Assembly: GCA_038503035.1 (NCBI GenBank)
Contig: JAVSML010024617.1
Coordinates: 186,001-250,000, forward strand
Origin: Crocodylus rhombifer
Taxonomy: Eukaryota > Chordata > Crocodylia > Crocodylidae
Direction: 5' to 3'
DNA: 64,000 nucleotides
Positions 45,301 through 57,255 of the stretch are shown here, piece after piece (position 1 is the stretch's first letter; each line of letters opens with the position of its first letter). The translations under genes and the position numbers were made by a program. The notes beneath the pieces are model-generated. The model was not told the DNA's origin, searched no databases, and was given only the letters and a program-made list of their open reading frames with translations.

Positions 45301-46935
45301 CTGAGGGATTAGATAAAGAAAGTGAAGAGTTGAGTGAAAGATGGCACTTGAAAAGTCTACTCGATGTCTCTCTGAATCCTTGGGTACCTAAACAACCTTG
45401 GAAAATATGACATAGTACTTCTCCACCAACATCCCTCTACTTTTATGAGACCCAAGTATGCGCCAGGCCCAGGAACACTTCTGGCTGTAGAGGATCATAA
45501 ACTCTTTAAAGAACCAGTGCATATTTCCCATCCTCCTGAAGCATCTTGGTTTTTGGCAGCAGCCACTGAGAAATGAAAAATCACTCCAAGTCAGGCTTTA
45601 AAATAAAAGAAAGAAAAGAAATGGAACAAAACATGTTGTTTTAATTTAAAAAAAGTCCTTTTAAGGTCTCATGGCCTGAGCTGCTTGTGGGACTGCTACA
45701 TGGACTGGAGGGCTGCCAGTGTATCAGGTTGCAATAGGCCATTAGAAAGGGTTGAATGTGGATAATCTTCCCTAAGGGCTGAGAGCACAGCCATGCCGCT
45801 TTGATTATTTTTTTTTAATTTAGATTAAAAAGCCCTGTAAGGGTTGCCCACTAATTGGAAAAAGACTTTAAAAGGGCTTTAGGAAATTAAGTAAAAATAG
45901 TTTTTAGTATTGTTGTGGGTGGCAATTGCTGCAAAAGCCTCTATTAAGAGTGAGTAAAAAGCACAAAATCCTTATCAAAGCAGAAAAAACAAAAATGTCT
46001 TGCTTTCCTGGTTCCAAAATTTGGAAGCTCTTTTTCTTGCAACTATTTTTTTTGTTATTCAAAATTTTGAGGCAAACAAACTAAGCCAGGTTGAAAACAC
46101 AGAGCTAATTTCTCAGCCCCGTTACAAAATAAATTGCATCTACACACTAAATAGTCAGCCAATGTAAATCTAGGCCTGAACTTCTGATGCCCTAAACATG
46201 GACCAAAAATGAACAGAAACATTTATCAATGAAATCATATTTTTTTTAAATCAAAGAAAATAGTTGTTTAAACACTGCCTTGTAGAGTTCTGATATGGAT
46301 CCAAACATCTGCAGACTATTTCTCTTCATCATCATTCCTGATCAGTAGTTTGTGAACCATGAAAACTGCAGTACTGTTTTCCTCTCAGGGATTCAGGAGT
46401 CAGGCAAAGCATTAAAGGTTCCAACCAACAGCGATTTTCAAGCATGAACATGAACATAATGGTGATGGGCCAGGGCAGCACAAGAACCAGAACGTGAAAC
46501 TGAGAAGAGAAGAGAGAGAATCCAGCTTATCTAATTTCACTGTCAGAGGCAACACAGAAATAAAATGCATAACTGTGAAAAATACATGAGATTTTTTTTC
46601 TCTTCTTTTAGTTTGTCAGTTTTAATAATCTATAGAGTAAGGGCTTTAAAAAAAATTATGTTAACAACATCCTTATAGTCACTCTCCAGGAGCTGCAACC
46701 TATATGCTCCAAACCTATGCATCATTATCCGTTTCCAAATCACTGAGAGCTTCACTAAAGATTTGCAAGGGCAGTCATATTATTTATGTAATTAGCTCCA
46801 TTCAGACATGAAATGCACTCCCATTGTTTTCTTCAAAACAATAGGTGGAGAACCATAGAGGGTAAGAAGATTGCAGTGATCCAGCTCTGCTTGTCATCTA
46901 CAGTCAGTTTGTCAAATGCTCAGCACTCATAATCA
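42381..46935. other. Long unique AT-rich stretch, no gene supported
   Basis: No repeat family was recognised over about 4.5 kb and no convincing exon. At 42633-42674 an acceptor-like CTTTCTCCAG precedes 42 in-frame bases that end AAG before GTATAC; this is treated only as a weak exon candidate. Other open frames (up to 103 codons at 44410-44721) lack known domains. It could be intron or intergenic DNA with conserved non-coding elements. Confidence 0.4.
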
Positions 46936-47033
46936 GGGCCAAATTTTCAACAGTGGCCAGCACTCAACAGCTCCTGCTTGCAGAATTTTTAAAACTCTGA
47001 GTTAATGAACTCTTCTAAAAAAAATCAGGCCCA
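46936..47033. repeat. Short foldback repeat (GGGCC...GGCCC ends)
   Basis: The left end GGGCCAAATTTTCAA and the right end AAAAAATCAGGCCC form imperfect inverted repeats about 100 bp apart. It resembles the short MITE-like repeats at 48175-48256 and 60059-60136. No coding capacity. Confidence 0.5.
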
Positions 47034-48174
47034 GTTATCGTGTTGAGCCTTCCTGAGTAGTTGGGCCTTATCGCTGCCTGATGGTAAAGTTGTACCTTTT
47101 GCAAAGATACTGCAGGCCTCCCTATCAGTTCCACCTACTCATATAAAATCTTTATTTTTACTGTAAGTAGAGGAAATCAAAAAACTTAATTCCTCTTCAT
47201 TCTCTGAGAACTAATGCAAATAGGAGTCATCTAGGAGGAGGATGGCTATGAGCATGATACAGCTCTGTGCACGTATCAAGACTGAATCTGAAAAAACAAT
47301 GAAGGGCTGTAAAAGTATCCACTAAGGGAGCCAGACGAAAGCAGGCAAATTCTTTACTAGCCTTCCAGAGTGGCTTGGTACTTGACCCAAGATAATTATT
47401 TACAACTCTCTAGCCCTTGCTGGAGGTGAATGAATCTGGGCAGATGCTGTTCAGAATATCCCCTATAGCTTGGCATCTGGTTTCCATGTAGTCTTCTCTT
47501 CCAACAAACGAGCAAATGTTCACAAATCTGGAGCATATGTTCAAATAGACCCCGGGTAGCTTTAAATTAAGGTACCCTCATGTCACGCATACTTATGTAG
47601 CTAGAGGAATTCCTTGTTTCGTGACCAATTTCCAACAGTTCCTTCTAGACTTTATTGAGCACTATGTTCTTGCACATTCATGCCCATTTTATATTGCATT
47701 CTCACACCTTTCACACAGGCAAAGAAGAATAAACTGATATCCTTATATGCTAAAACTACAGTTAATTGATAGTATTTTACTTCTATATGCTGTTAACCAA
47801 ACTCTTCTTTTGAAACAAATCAGCTTTTAGATTATCATTATTTTTTACTATCCAAAACTATATTGAATGGCTATTAATAAGACAAACAGAAACAATTATT
47901 CTATTTAAATATTGAACATTTAAATATAAATGAATTTTAAATTAGCTTTTTCCCTTGCTTCTTCTGTTAAATGCTTCATTTCCCCTCATTGATTCCCAGA
48001 GGAAAAGGCTGAGTTCAGGAAAAATCATAGCCCTTTTACTCAACAAAGCCATTATAATGATCTTGAAGGAAGGCGGGGGGTGGGGGTGTGTTGCTAGGCA
48101 GATTAATTTAAGAAAGTGCTGATTGCATAAGTAAAGGGAGGTTTGTTGTGCTTTGAGAGCTCTGGAAAACTAGA
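47034..48174. other. Unique AT-rich sequence, no gene seen
   Basis: No open frame of note, repeat or RNA gene was seen between the two short foldback repeats. Confidence 0.45.
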
Positions 48175-48256
48175 GGCCTAATTCTCATTTTGCATTACTT
48201 TAGCACCATAAAAGTGCCTTACAAGGAATGTAAAAAACCTAACTGAGAATCAGGCC
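48175..48256. repeat. Short foldback repeat
   Basis: GGCCTAATTCTCATTTTG at the left and AACTGAGAATCAGGCC at the right are near reverse complements at the two ends of an 82-bp segment, as in a MITE remnant. Confidence 0.6.
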
Positions 48257-49489
48257 CTGCACATTTCCCATTTCTACCTAGCAGAGCTCAACATTGACAT
48301 CTCATCTGTATCAGCCTGTGTTTAGACACATGAAAAATTACAGTCAGAAACAGACAAAATGAGGGTAGAATGTTATATAGCAGTACATATTAGTATATAT
48401 TAAAATATTAAATTACTCAAATCCCTCAAATCGCCTCTAACACATTGTCTCATGGGGAGCCAAGAGGCAAAAATTAGCTCCCAAAAGGTACCCTAACCCC
48501 ATGAAAGCAAGGAGTGAATGCAGCATTCTTCCTTCTTTCCCTACATCGCTGCTCTCTGTCTCTTCTGGATGTCTGATTATCAAAAAAGGACAGAACTGAA
48601 AGCAGCAGAGGCTGGGAGCAGTGCTATCTGTCATATGTAATTCACTCTCCTTTGGACCCCCTATGTGGAAATATTTGTTGGAGTAAATATTAACCAAAGC
48701 CATATTTGTCCAGCAGAGACCCTTAAACAGCTTTTAAGGGGCAAGAAGGGCTTCCAACAGCTTCTGAGGGAATATAACCTCTTCCACAAGGAAATGGAGT
48801 CAATAAAGCCGCCTGGAGAGGCCTCATGATAAGGCTCCAAGGTCACTGGTCCAATCCTGACTTTAAACAGCAGAACAGAATGACTGATGAAGACAAACTG
48901 TGCTCGGGTCACTCTGATGGTTTGTTTCTGCTATAAGCCAGTAACCTCTTCTATTCTCTAGATGTGGAATAGCTACCCGTATACTTTACATTAAAGATGA
49001 AGTTATTTTAACTTCAATTTTTCCCTCCCACAGTTTCTTCATAGGAGGAGAGCATGGTGCTCTGAGTATACTGCAACCTAAAAAATAATAGAAAATTAGA
49101 ACTCATTACAGGACCTGATTATGTTATGTTTCATAATCATAGGATTATGAAAGCTGTCCTACATAAAGAGATTTCTGCCCACAAGATAGGAACTGGAGTA
49201 TATTTTGCATTCATAGATTTGCATATATAAAATGTGTGGTCAAAAAAACCCCAAGACCAGGTGTTTCTATTCCTGACTTTAAACAGTAATACAGAAGGAC
49301 CTACTTGGACAAACTGTGCTCATACCATTTCAAAATGGTATTAAAAACAAGTTAATGGAGGAAAGCCATTAAGCTACTGGGAATTAAAAATGTTACTTAT
49401 TTCTATGATACTCATTATCATAGTATCTAAACATCAATAAATCAAAGTCTACTAATATCTTGTGGGATAATTTAGCCATTTCGTTGAGA
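48257..49489. other. Unique sequence with a local 57-bp direct repeat
   Basis: TCCTGACTTTAAACAG followed by about 40 similar bases ending GACAAACTGTGCTC occurs near 48855-48907 and again near 49272-49322. Short minus frames of 83 and 88 codons (48437-48912) have no recognised domain. Confidence 0.45.
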
Positions 49490-49612
49490 GACAAACTAAG
49501 GTACAAACAGTTAAAAGATTTTTTCCAAGAGATCAAAAAGGTTTGCAACAAACCTAGGAATGAAACCCGAATTCCCTAACTCCCAGTCATCTGCATCACC
49601 TATACGGCAGAT
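49490..49612 (+). mobile_element. MIR-like SINE, diverged
   Basis: GAGACAAACTAAGGTACAAA, then a gap, then AACCTAGGAATGAAACCCGA and CTAACTCCCAGTCATCTGCA follow the MIR-type order (GAAACTGAGG...GGGATTTGAACCC...TGACTCC). It is more diverged than the copy at 42245. Confidence 0.55.
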
Positions 49613-51190
49613 GACTAGACAACCATAACTCTGTACCAAAGGGCATAGGAATGTTACCCTAGTCATAGATAGATAGAAAAGACAAGAAGTGTCCTTCACA
49701 TTTGATTCATGTGGTAATGGAAGTTCAGTTTCATTCCCTTTCCTCCATTGAAAGTAAAGTGTTATTCTGCTCTTGACTGTCATTACTGGTTGCTTGTACT
49801 GCTGATCCTTGACTCAGCACAAACTAAATCCACATCTCTGCAATTTAGCAGTGGGAAATGAAACAAGGGGAAATGAAAAAGAAGAAAATTCCTTGATCCA
49901 TCTGTATTTTTTCTTTGCTGTCGACAGAATTATAGGAACGGTAAATTCCAAGTATAGGAGGTATCTGATAAAGCAAGCACATCCACTGTGCTTTAGACTT
50001 CTCATTTTATGAACCTGAACTAGAACAAAAATACCCACAGTAGTTACCAGCTATAACAGGTTGCCGCCTCAGGGCCTTCCAGCTCAGCTTTGTCCCTACT
50101 CCAAAGGTCTCTCAGCAAGCCATAGTACTACACAGATTTTCACCTTTGCTGGCTTTTGCTGCCTGGAGAGCCTCTCCCCTGCCCCAGTCCTTCAATGAAC
50201 AAAGCAAGCAAAGAAAACGTGTTGTCTTGGAGCCTGAGGTGAGTCTGCTGTGGCCTCAGGTTTCCTTTCCCAGGTTTGTCCTCCTCCTAGCACAGTGGTT
50301 CCCTGCCTCTGGTAGTTCTCTTTCGTTCTCCCCCTGCAGTTCTGCCTGCTGGGCTTTTTTGAGTCCGAGTGCCACATCCTCATTAGCCTTCCCACAGCTA
50401 CAGCCCTTCAATGTACTAGCTGCTTTCCTTTAAGAAGACAGGCCACCCTGTTACACCAGCACAGAATCACTTCCAGAGGCATGACCAGGAAGCATAAGTA
50501 AGGGAGTGAAGAACAGCTTTCGTTCCACGTGCTCTTGTGAAACTTAAAGTGACAGTAAAATTGGACGGGGCAGAATCACAAATCTACATAAACTGCTGTA
50601 TGACAACTGCACAAGCAAATGCACACAAATAATTTAATGACATTTGATTTTAATCTGACTGCCAAGTTTAACTCAAATCACTCAAAGATAGAACGAAAAG
50701 GAAATTTATCATTAATACAAGAGAATAATGATCAGTAATCACAGAATAATAGGAATGCATGGATAACTGAGAACATCTAGTTGAGGACCCTGCACTGATA
50801 CAGTATTAAATACAACTAGATCAATGATGCCAGTGGCAACAAGTAGGGGGTGCATCCCCTGAGAGTGCCAGTGTACCCCCTGATCAGCCATAGGCCCCCT
50901 CCTCCAAGTTTGGTGAGATTGGCTGAGGGGGGGAGCCCCCCAGTCACTTACTGGTCACTGTGGGGGCATGTGCCCCCCCCACCAACTAAGGTGGCACTAG
51001 TCGCCCATGAGTGATGCACAACCAGGGCACCATGAGATCCTTTTAAGTGTCCCTTGGGGTGTTGTGCAATATTAGCACTGTTAGGTATACAATCACCTAC
51101 ATAAGATTTGCAAGATAAAACCAAAGATTTCAAACAGAAATCCAGTGTCAAAAATATTCTGACCTATTGTGGTCTTTCTGAGTATTTGCA
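49613..51190. other. Mostly unique sequence, with a GC-rich repeat at 50830-51010
   Basis: The 95-codon plus frame 50146-50433 has no recognisable domain. The segment 50830-51010 (runs of G and C, GGCACTAGTCGCCCATGA) resembles 19200-19320 (GGCACCAGTCACCCATGACA), so it is probably an interspersed repeat. The stretch ends at the GAAG target duplication of LTR1 copy B. Confidence 0.45.
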
Positions 51191-51835
51191 GAAGTGTAGC
51201 AAAACCCCCAGTTTTTCTTTTTTTTTAATTTATTTTAAAATGCATTCCCTCCCCTTCCCCAACCATTTCTGACTTTTTCTCTCCCTCTCTATTCCCTATA
51301 GATAAGTATAAGTAAGCTAAGATGTAGGATAAGGTTTAAACATTTTTATTTTGGTAGCAAGTTTTTGGTTTTGGCCAGCTACTGTTTTATATTATATTAT
51401 TATTAGGTTTGAATTGATTGTTACTGTTGTATATTGTATTATTATAATTTTTGTATTGATTTTTATTGTTTCATATGGATATTGTACAGTTTAAGCCTGT
51501 GTTTGTAATTAAACCAAAGTCATGTAAATTGGTTCCCCGATGAATGAGAGTGATTGGGAATGATTGAAATACAGTGGTAGCAGACCTCTACTAAATGGCC
51601 TGTAATTACTGGGCCATCAACTGACATTGATTCATCCAGGAACCACGGACCTCACCCAGGAACAGAGACAAGACCAGACTTTGAAAGACAAAAGACCCTG
51701 CAGAACCAGCAACTCAAACCACTACAGACATTCAAAACCACACATCCCTGCATGAAGCACACATGCTCAGTACACCAGGGGCTAACCCTTACTTGGGCAT
51801 GCCTCCTGTCACTAGGGTCACACAAGGCCTGCCCC

Positions 51836-52195
51836 TATAAAAAGGGGCAGTGAGGACAGACCCGGGGGACACCCTCTCCATCTGATCCAACACCATGCCA
51901 CACCACCTATCCACGCAGAGGCCCTGCCAGCGACACCGCCCCTCTGGACAACACCTACTGGACAAGGACCCCTTTCCAGCCTGGGATAGGTAGATATTAC
52001 CTGTACACCTCCTCCTACAATTTGGACTCTATCTCTCTCTCCTCCTGGACTTCAGTGGACTTCAGGCCCTGCACCAAGCCTTTCTAACCCCTGCTGTTAT
52101 TGTGTGTGTGTGTGTGGGTGCCAGGGAAGCAATAAGACATTGTGTCACCATCTCCCCTGTTCAATAAAACCACCGTCATTTGCAACCCCAAGTTG
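51836..52195 (+). promoter_or_regulatory. LTR1 TATA box to poly(A) signal (probable R region), copy B
   Basis: CCTATAAAAAGGGGCAGTGA at 51834-51853 is the likely core promoter. AATAAA at 52163-52168 lies about 325 bases downstream. About 20 bases after it stands CAACCCCAAGTTGGGT, a near-palindrome also found in copies A and C. The spacing and order fit U3-R-U5 organisation; activity is not known. Confidence 0.6.
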
Positions 52196-52927
52196 GGTAA
52201 TGTTTTACTAAATCCCAGTCCTTTCCTTATGTTAAATTCCAGCCCCATTCTCTCTCTCTGTCTCTCTTTCTCAGCTCTAGTCCCCACCCTCTCTGCTAGT
52301 TTCCCGATCTCATCCCAATTCCATCTCCCCTTTTCTGCCACTTCTCAGCTTCCCCTGCTCCTACTGCCTTTTCCCTGTGACTTTCTCCTGGCTTTCTCTG
52401 CTTTCCTGCTGCCTGCTGCTTTTCCAGTGATTTTCTGCTGTCCATCTTTTTGTTTCCAGGCTTCCCCCACACCTTCTGTAATCCCCCCTTCCTGCAGCTT
52501 TCCAGCTCCTCTTAGCTGTCCTGCAGTTTTCTCCAGCAGCTGGAGCTTTTCTCCAGCTTCCAGCACCTACTGCCACTCCCTGCAACTTCTCTAGCTGCCC
52601 TGGAGCCATCCTCTGGCTCCCTGCATCCAGAGCCCCTCTTAACACCCACACTTTCCCTTAGTCCCATTTTTCCCTCTCCCTACCTACCTTTTCAGCTCCC
52701 CTGTAGCTCTGGTTGCAGTCCCAGACTCTGTGCCAGCATGCTTCCCTGTTCTGCAAGCTTTGGGTCTTGTCTTTTAATCAATTAAGATTAATTAACCTAA
52801 AGTTACCCCCGAGCCTCAGCTCTTCAGCCCAGGCCCCTGTAGTCATAGAATCATAGAAATAGGGTCGGAAGGGACCTTGTAGATCTTCAAGTCTGACCCC
52901 CTGCCTGGGCAGGAGAAAAAACTGGGC

Positions 52928-54768
52928 TCAAATGATCCCAGCTAGGTAGGCATCAAGCCTCCTCTTAAAGACCCCCAGGTTAGGAGCCAGCACCACTTCC
53001 CTTGGAAGTTGGTTCCAGATCCTAGCCACCCTAACTGTGAAGTAGTTCTTATGGATGTCTAATCTAAACCTACTCTCTAACAACTTATGGCCATTATTCC
53101 TTGTTATACCAGGGGGCACTAGGGGAAACAAGGTCTCTCCCAAACCTTCTGGTCCCCCCTAGTGAGTTTATAGACTGTCACCAGGTCCCCCCTCAGCCTT
53201 CTCTTGTGAAGGCTGAACAGGTTCAGGCCCCGCAGTCTCTCATTCTAGGGTCTGCCCTGTTGTCCCCAGATCATGCGAGTGGCCCTCCTCTGGACCCTCT
53301 CAATATTGTCCACATCCCTCCTGAAGTGGAGCGCACAGAACTGGACACAGTACTCCAGCTGTGGCCTGACCAGTGTTGCATAGAGGGGGAGCATCACCTC
53401 CTTGGCCCTGCTAGAGATGCATCTGTGGATGCACAACAAGGTCCAGTTAGCCCTTCCAACCGTGACCTCGCATTGTCAGCCCATGTTCATCTTGGAGTCA
53501 GTAATGACTCCAAGATTCCTTTCTGCCTCCATGCTCTCAAGAAGGAGTTTCCCATCTTATAAGTGTGCTCCTTGTTACTACTGCCCAAGTGCAGCACCCT
53601 GCACTTGTCAGCATTGAAATGCATCCTGTTTTTGCTAGCCCACCCCTGTAACCTATCCATATCTTGCTGCAGTCTTTCCATCCCTACTAGCATGCTCACC
53701 TCACCCCAAATTTTGGTATCATCAGCGAATTTAAACAGGCTGCTTTTCACCCCATCATCCAAATCACTGATAAAGAGATTGAACAGCGCGGACCCACATA
53801 CCCAGCCCTGGAGGACTCCACTGCCCACTTCTCCCCAGGTCGAATATGACCCATCCACCACCACCCTCTAAGTGCAACCCTTCAGCCAATCTGCAATCCA
53901 TCTAACTGTGTAGGCATCAATGCCACAGTCGCCCAATTTTTTAATGAGGATGGGATGGGAGATGGTGTCAAAGGCCTTGCTGAAGTCCAGAAAGACTACA
54001 CCCACAGCAACACCTGCATCTAAGGCTTCTGTGACCTGATCATAAAAGGCAATCAGGTTGGTCTGACATGACCTGCCCCTAATGAAACCATGCTGGTTGC
54101 CCTTGAGCATCATCTCTGAGGCCTCCCATCACAAATGTGCTCCATGATGATCTTCTCAAAGAGTTTCCCTAGGATTAAGACTGACAGGCCTATAGTTGCC
54201 TGGGTCCTCCCTCCTCCCTTTTTTAAAGATGGGCACCACATTGGCTATCTTCCAATCATCCGGCACCTGGCCCAAGCACCATGAGTGCTCAGAAAGCCAT
54301 GCCAAGGGCCCTGCAATAACCCCTGCTAGCTCCCTTAACACCCTGGGGTGAAGAGCATCTGGACCCACTGATTTGAACATGTCCAGCCCCTCCAGAAGCT
54401 CTCTAACCCGGTCCTCCCCAACCTGAGGTCTGGAGGCATTCCCCTCGAGTCCGTCTTGCATCACGGTGGGGAAGTCCCAGTCCCTGCCCAAGAAAACAGA
54501 GGTGAAGAATTGGTTAAACCACCAGATTGCCCAGAGGATTTTGCAGGGGCCCCACGTTTCCTGGTGCTTTCTTCATCCTCCCTATATATTTGAAAAAGGA
54601 CTTTTTATTATCTTTGATTTTGGACGCAAGTCCCAGCTCTATGTCCACCTTAGCTTTCCTGACAGCCCCCCTACAGGCCTGAGCAGAGGAGGTATACTTC
54701 TCTTTGGAGATAGCACCCCCCCCTTCCACTGGGTGTACACCTCCTTTTTGGCAATCAGGCTTTTCCAT
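52928..54768 (-). pseudogene. CR1 ORF2 reverse transcriptase, nested copy, frameshifted
   Basis: Successive minus frames cover the RT: 54514-54768 (SFFKYIGRMKK), 54156-54491 (DMFKSVGPDALHPRVLRELA and WKIANVVPIFKKG), 53868-54113 (QHGFIRGRSCQTNLIAFYDQ and FLDFSKAFDT), 53487-53864 (FKFADDTKIWG with catalytic FADD), 53245-53439 (LVRPQLEYCVQF) and 52928-53143 (C-terminal LDAYLAGII). Each change of frame marks an indel or stop. All motifs are recognisable, but no complete protein can be made. It aligns with the CR1 at 11675-12905. Confidence 0.9.
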
Positions 54769-54881
54769 ACACCCCTGGTGAGCCAGGGGGGCTTTCAGGC
54801 ACTCTTGCCCCCCTTGCTTTTTGTTGGGATGATCACCCCTTGGGCCCTGAGTATCGTCTCCTTAAGGAACGACCACTCATA

Positions 54882-55677
54882 TTAGGCACTGAGTTCCCTG
54901 GCCCTTGAGAACCTCAGTGCCTCTCCCACTAATCTCAACTCGTTGAAGTTTGCCCTCTTGAAGTCTAGGGCTACTGCCTTGCTGCTGGCCCTTGACACCC
55001 TGCACTGGATGGTGAGTTCCAGCAAGCGATGATCACTATCACCCAGGTGGTCAAGGACCTGGAGGCCCCTTACCAGGTCATCGCCTGTGGCCAGGACCAG
55101 GTCCAACAGGGCACTTTCTGTAGTGGGACTGCGCACCTCCTGAATTAAGTGGAGGTCCTGTATCTCGGCCAGGAACCTCCTGGAATGGTCCAACCTGGCT
55201 GACTGTTCCTCCCAGTAGATGTCTGGGTAATTTAAATCACCCATGACAACTACATCCCTTGCCTTAAGTGCCCCTGCAGCTGGCCCAAAAATTCCCAGTC
55301 TAGCTCCTCCTCTCAGTTGGGGGTCTGTAGTAGACCTCCACCATTAAATCCCTCTCCCCATGGCCCCCTTGCATCTTTACCCAGAGCACTTCAGCTTGCC
55401 CCTCCTCTGACCCCATTTTGCTGGCAGAGGATGTGTAGTGCTCCTTGACATAGAGCACCACATCCCTGCCTTTCCTTCCTTCTCTATCCTGCCTGTAAAG
55501 CCTATAGCCCCTAATGCTAACTTCCCAGTCACGGGATGAATCCCACCAAGTTTCTGTAAGCCCTATTACTTCTGGGTCTGAACTGGCTATTCTGAGCGCA
55601 AGTTCCTCCTGCTTATTCCCCACACTACGAACATTGGTATATAGGCATTTAAGGCCCAGCCTAGCTGTGTGTGCCAC
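54882..55677 (-). pseudogene. CR1 ORF2 endonuclease, nested copy
   Basis: Two minus frames hold the AP-like endonuclease. The first (55300-55677) reads LYTNVRSVGNKQEELALRI and GLTETWWD, the catalytic ETWW block. The second (54882-55244) starts MGDLNYPDIYWE (GDLN block) and includes LGDSDHRLLE, the catalytic SDH. The gap at about 55245-55300 has a frameshift or stop. These domains nick target DNA in CR1 transposition. Confidence 0.88.
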
Positions 55678-56280
55678 CCCCCGGTTTGGGAGACTGTTTG
55701 GACTCCTGTTTCTTACCTGGGCACTCCTAGCATTTGTTACCTGTCTTGCTCGGGTGGTATCTCCTCATCTTTCTGTGGCCCCCTCCCCCGGCAATGCTAG
55801 TTTAAAGCTCATCTAGTCTACTGGTTTTAATCCCAGTCCTGGTAACTTTAACTCCCTGCACTCCTACTTTCTTACCTTAACCTTTCCCCAGGTATCCCAA
55901 GTACACCAAGCACATACATACACATGACAACACCCAACTTAGGAACTCACCTGTGTGTATGTGTAGGTGGGTGGTATGTGTGTAAATTAGTGAATACACA
56001 CATATATATATACATATACAGATATCATTGTGTGTGTGTGGTATATGAATTAGTAATCCACGTATGTGTATTGGATGTGCAGGTGTTGGTAACTGATAAC
56101 TGATTCTGTCTAAATTTGGTGTGTGTAGTATGTATGGGCTTAAACTGGTGATAGGTGTGCATAAACCTAAACTAGTTATTTTGAATGTGAGTGTATCTGT
56201 GTAGCGGAGCACTAGGGTGCTCGCTACTAGTGATGGCGATGCAGGCTTAGCTGCCAATCAATAGGGCAGCACAGCCGGGG

Positions 56281-56340
56281 GTTGCCTAAGCAACAGATTG
56301 GGTCAGCTGACCAGGAGGGGGCAGGGCTTGGCCTTTATAA
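56281..56340 (+). promoter_or_regulatory. LTR2 promoter module, copy B
   Basis: GTTGCCTAAGCAAC (56281-56294) is a perfect RFX-type half-site palindrome. GTCAGCTGAC lies at 56302-56311, then a G-rich box and TTTATAA at 56334-56340. The order and spacing match 5558-5620 and the minus-strand copy at 36992-37075. Confidence 0.6.
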
Positions 56341-56394
56341 CCAGACAGGCCAAGACCAGACTTAGTTCCCCTCTGGCAGCCCAAGGAGTAGGAG

Positions 56395-56418
56395 TGCTGC
56401 TGCTGCTGCTGCTGCTGC
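56395..56418 (+). repeat. (TGC)8 microsatellite in LTR2 copy B
   Basis: Eight uninterrupted TGC units just downstream of the LTR2 TATA-like box, probably within the transcribed R region. Copies A and C lack it, so it arose in this copy. Confidence 0.9.
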
Positions 56419-57174
56419 GCCAAGCAGCGTTAAGCAGAGCAGCCAGAGTGCTCCAGCGTTCTTATAATGATGAGAAGGGGTGAAGAGAACCCTGGAAGAC
56501 AGGTGAGGGAGCGCCTAGGTGGCGCACAGTTTAGGTTATAGCTGGGCGGCTTCTTTTGGGTTGTAGCCAGTTGGCTCAGGGCTTTATGTTGCTAGTTTAT
56601 TATCATTACACCGGAGGACTGGGTGAGGCTGTAGGGGTTCAAGGAGGCCTCATGGGAGCTCCCCAGTAGCTCAGGGGTTCCTGGTGCCCAGTAAGGGCAC
56701 AGCAAGCAGTGCCAGTGAGGGCACAGCAATTGGTGCCACAGCTGGCATGGCAGGTGAGTGCTGGAGAGGCGTGGTGTGTGGGGTGTTGAGACCCCAGCCC
56801 ATGAGGGCGGTATTTTGCCCAGTAGGGCGTAGGACCCAGGAAAGGGGTCTGGGGGCCAGGTAAGGTGGAGGCCACCTGAGCTCCGTTGTGAGAAGGCCCC
56901 AGTGTGGGCAGGAAAGCATGAGAAGCACGGGACAGGCCTCAGAGAAGGCTAGTAGCGCGAGGAGCACGAGACCCCAGTGAGGGGAACTTACTGCGGGAGG
57001 TGGGTGATGAAACCCCAGCAGGGTAGCGCCCCGTGGGGATGCACGCGGTGACTGCGGAGAAGCCCAGTCAGGGCGAAAACGCAGGGAGCGCGGAGACAAA
57101 CCCTACGGGGGGGAGAACCCATGGTGACCATGGTCAGACAGACCCTAGTGGGGAACTACCTATCTGGGAGAAGC

Positions 57175-57255
57175 CCCAGCATGGGCGAACTTATTGAGGA
57201 GCCCAGCATGGGCGAACTTATTGAGGAGCCCAGCATGGGCAAGTGTATAGACAAG
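57175..57255 (+). repeat. 27-bp tandem repeat inside LTR2 copy B
   Basis: CCCAGCATGGGC recurs at 57175, 57202 and 57229 with a 27-base period (unit includes GAACTTATTGAGG). Longer degenerate units of about 45-50 bases follow at 57355-57510 (GCGCCAG...GCGTGACAAGCCC). Minus open frames across this area are by-products. Confidence 0.85.

Larger units (their letters stand above)
52845..55813 (-). mobile_element. CR1 LINE, nested in LTR1 copy B
   Basis: On the minus strand the element runs from near the start of ORF2 (55800) to the CR1 3' tail (CATAGAATCATAG at 52844-52856 as read on plus). The flanks carry a direct repeat TAGTC (52840-52844 and 55814-55818). LTR1 copy A has the uninterrupted sequence TGTAGTCCACTGG (complement of 30042-30054), confirming the insertion point. 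ORF1 and the 5' UTR are absent (5' truncation). At 2.97 kb it is one of the longer CR1 copies here. Confidence 0.9.

Noticed and set aside
52142..52594. 150-codon plus frame, Ser/Pro/Phe-rich
   Set aside because: It is the polypyrimidine tract of LTR1 and has no conserved protein features.
53101..53562. 153-codon plus frame
   Set aside because: It is antisense to the CR1 reverse transcriptase.
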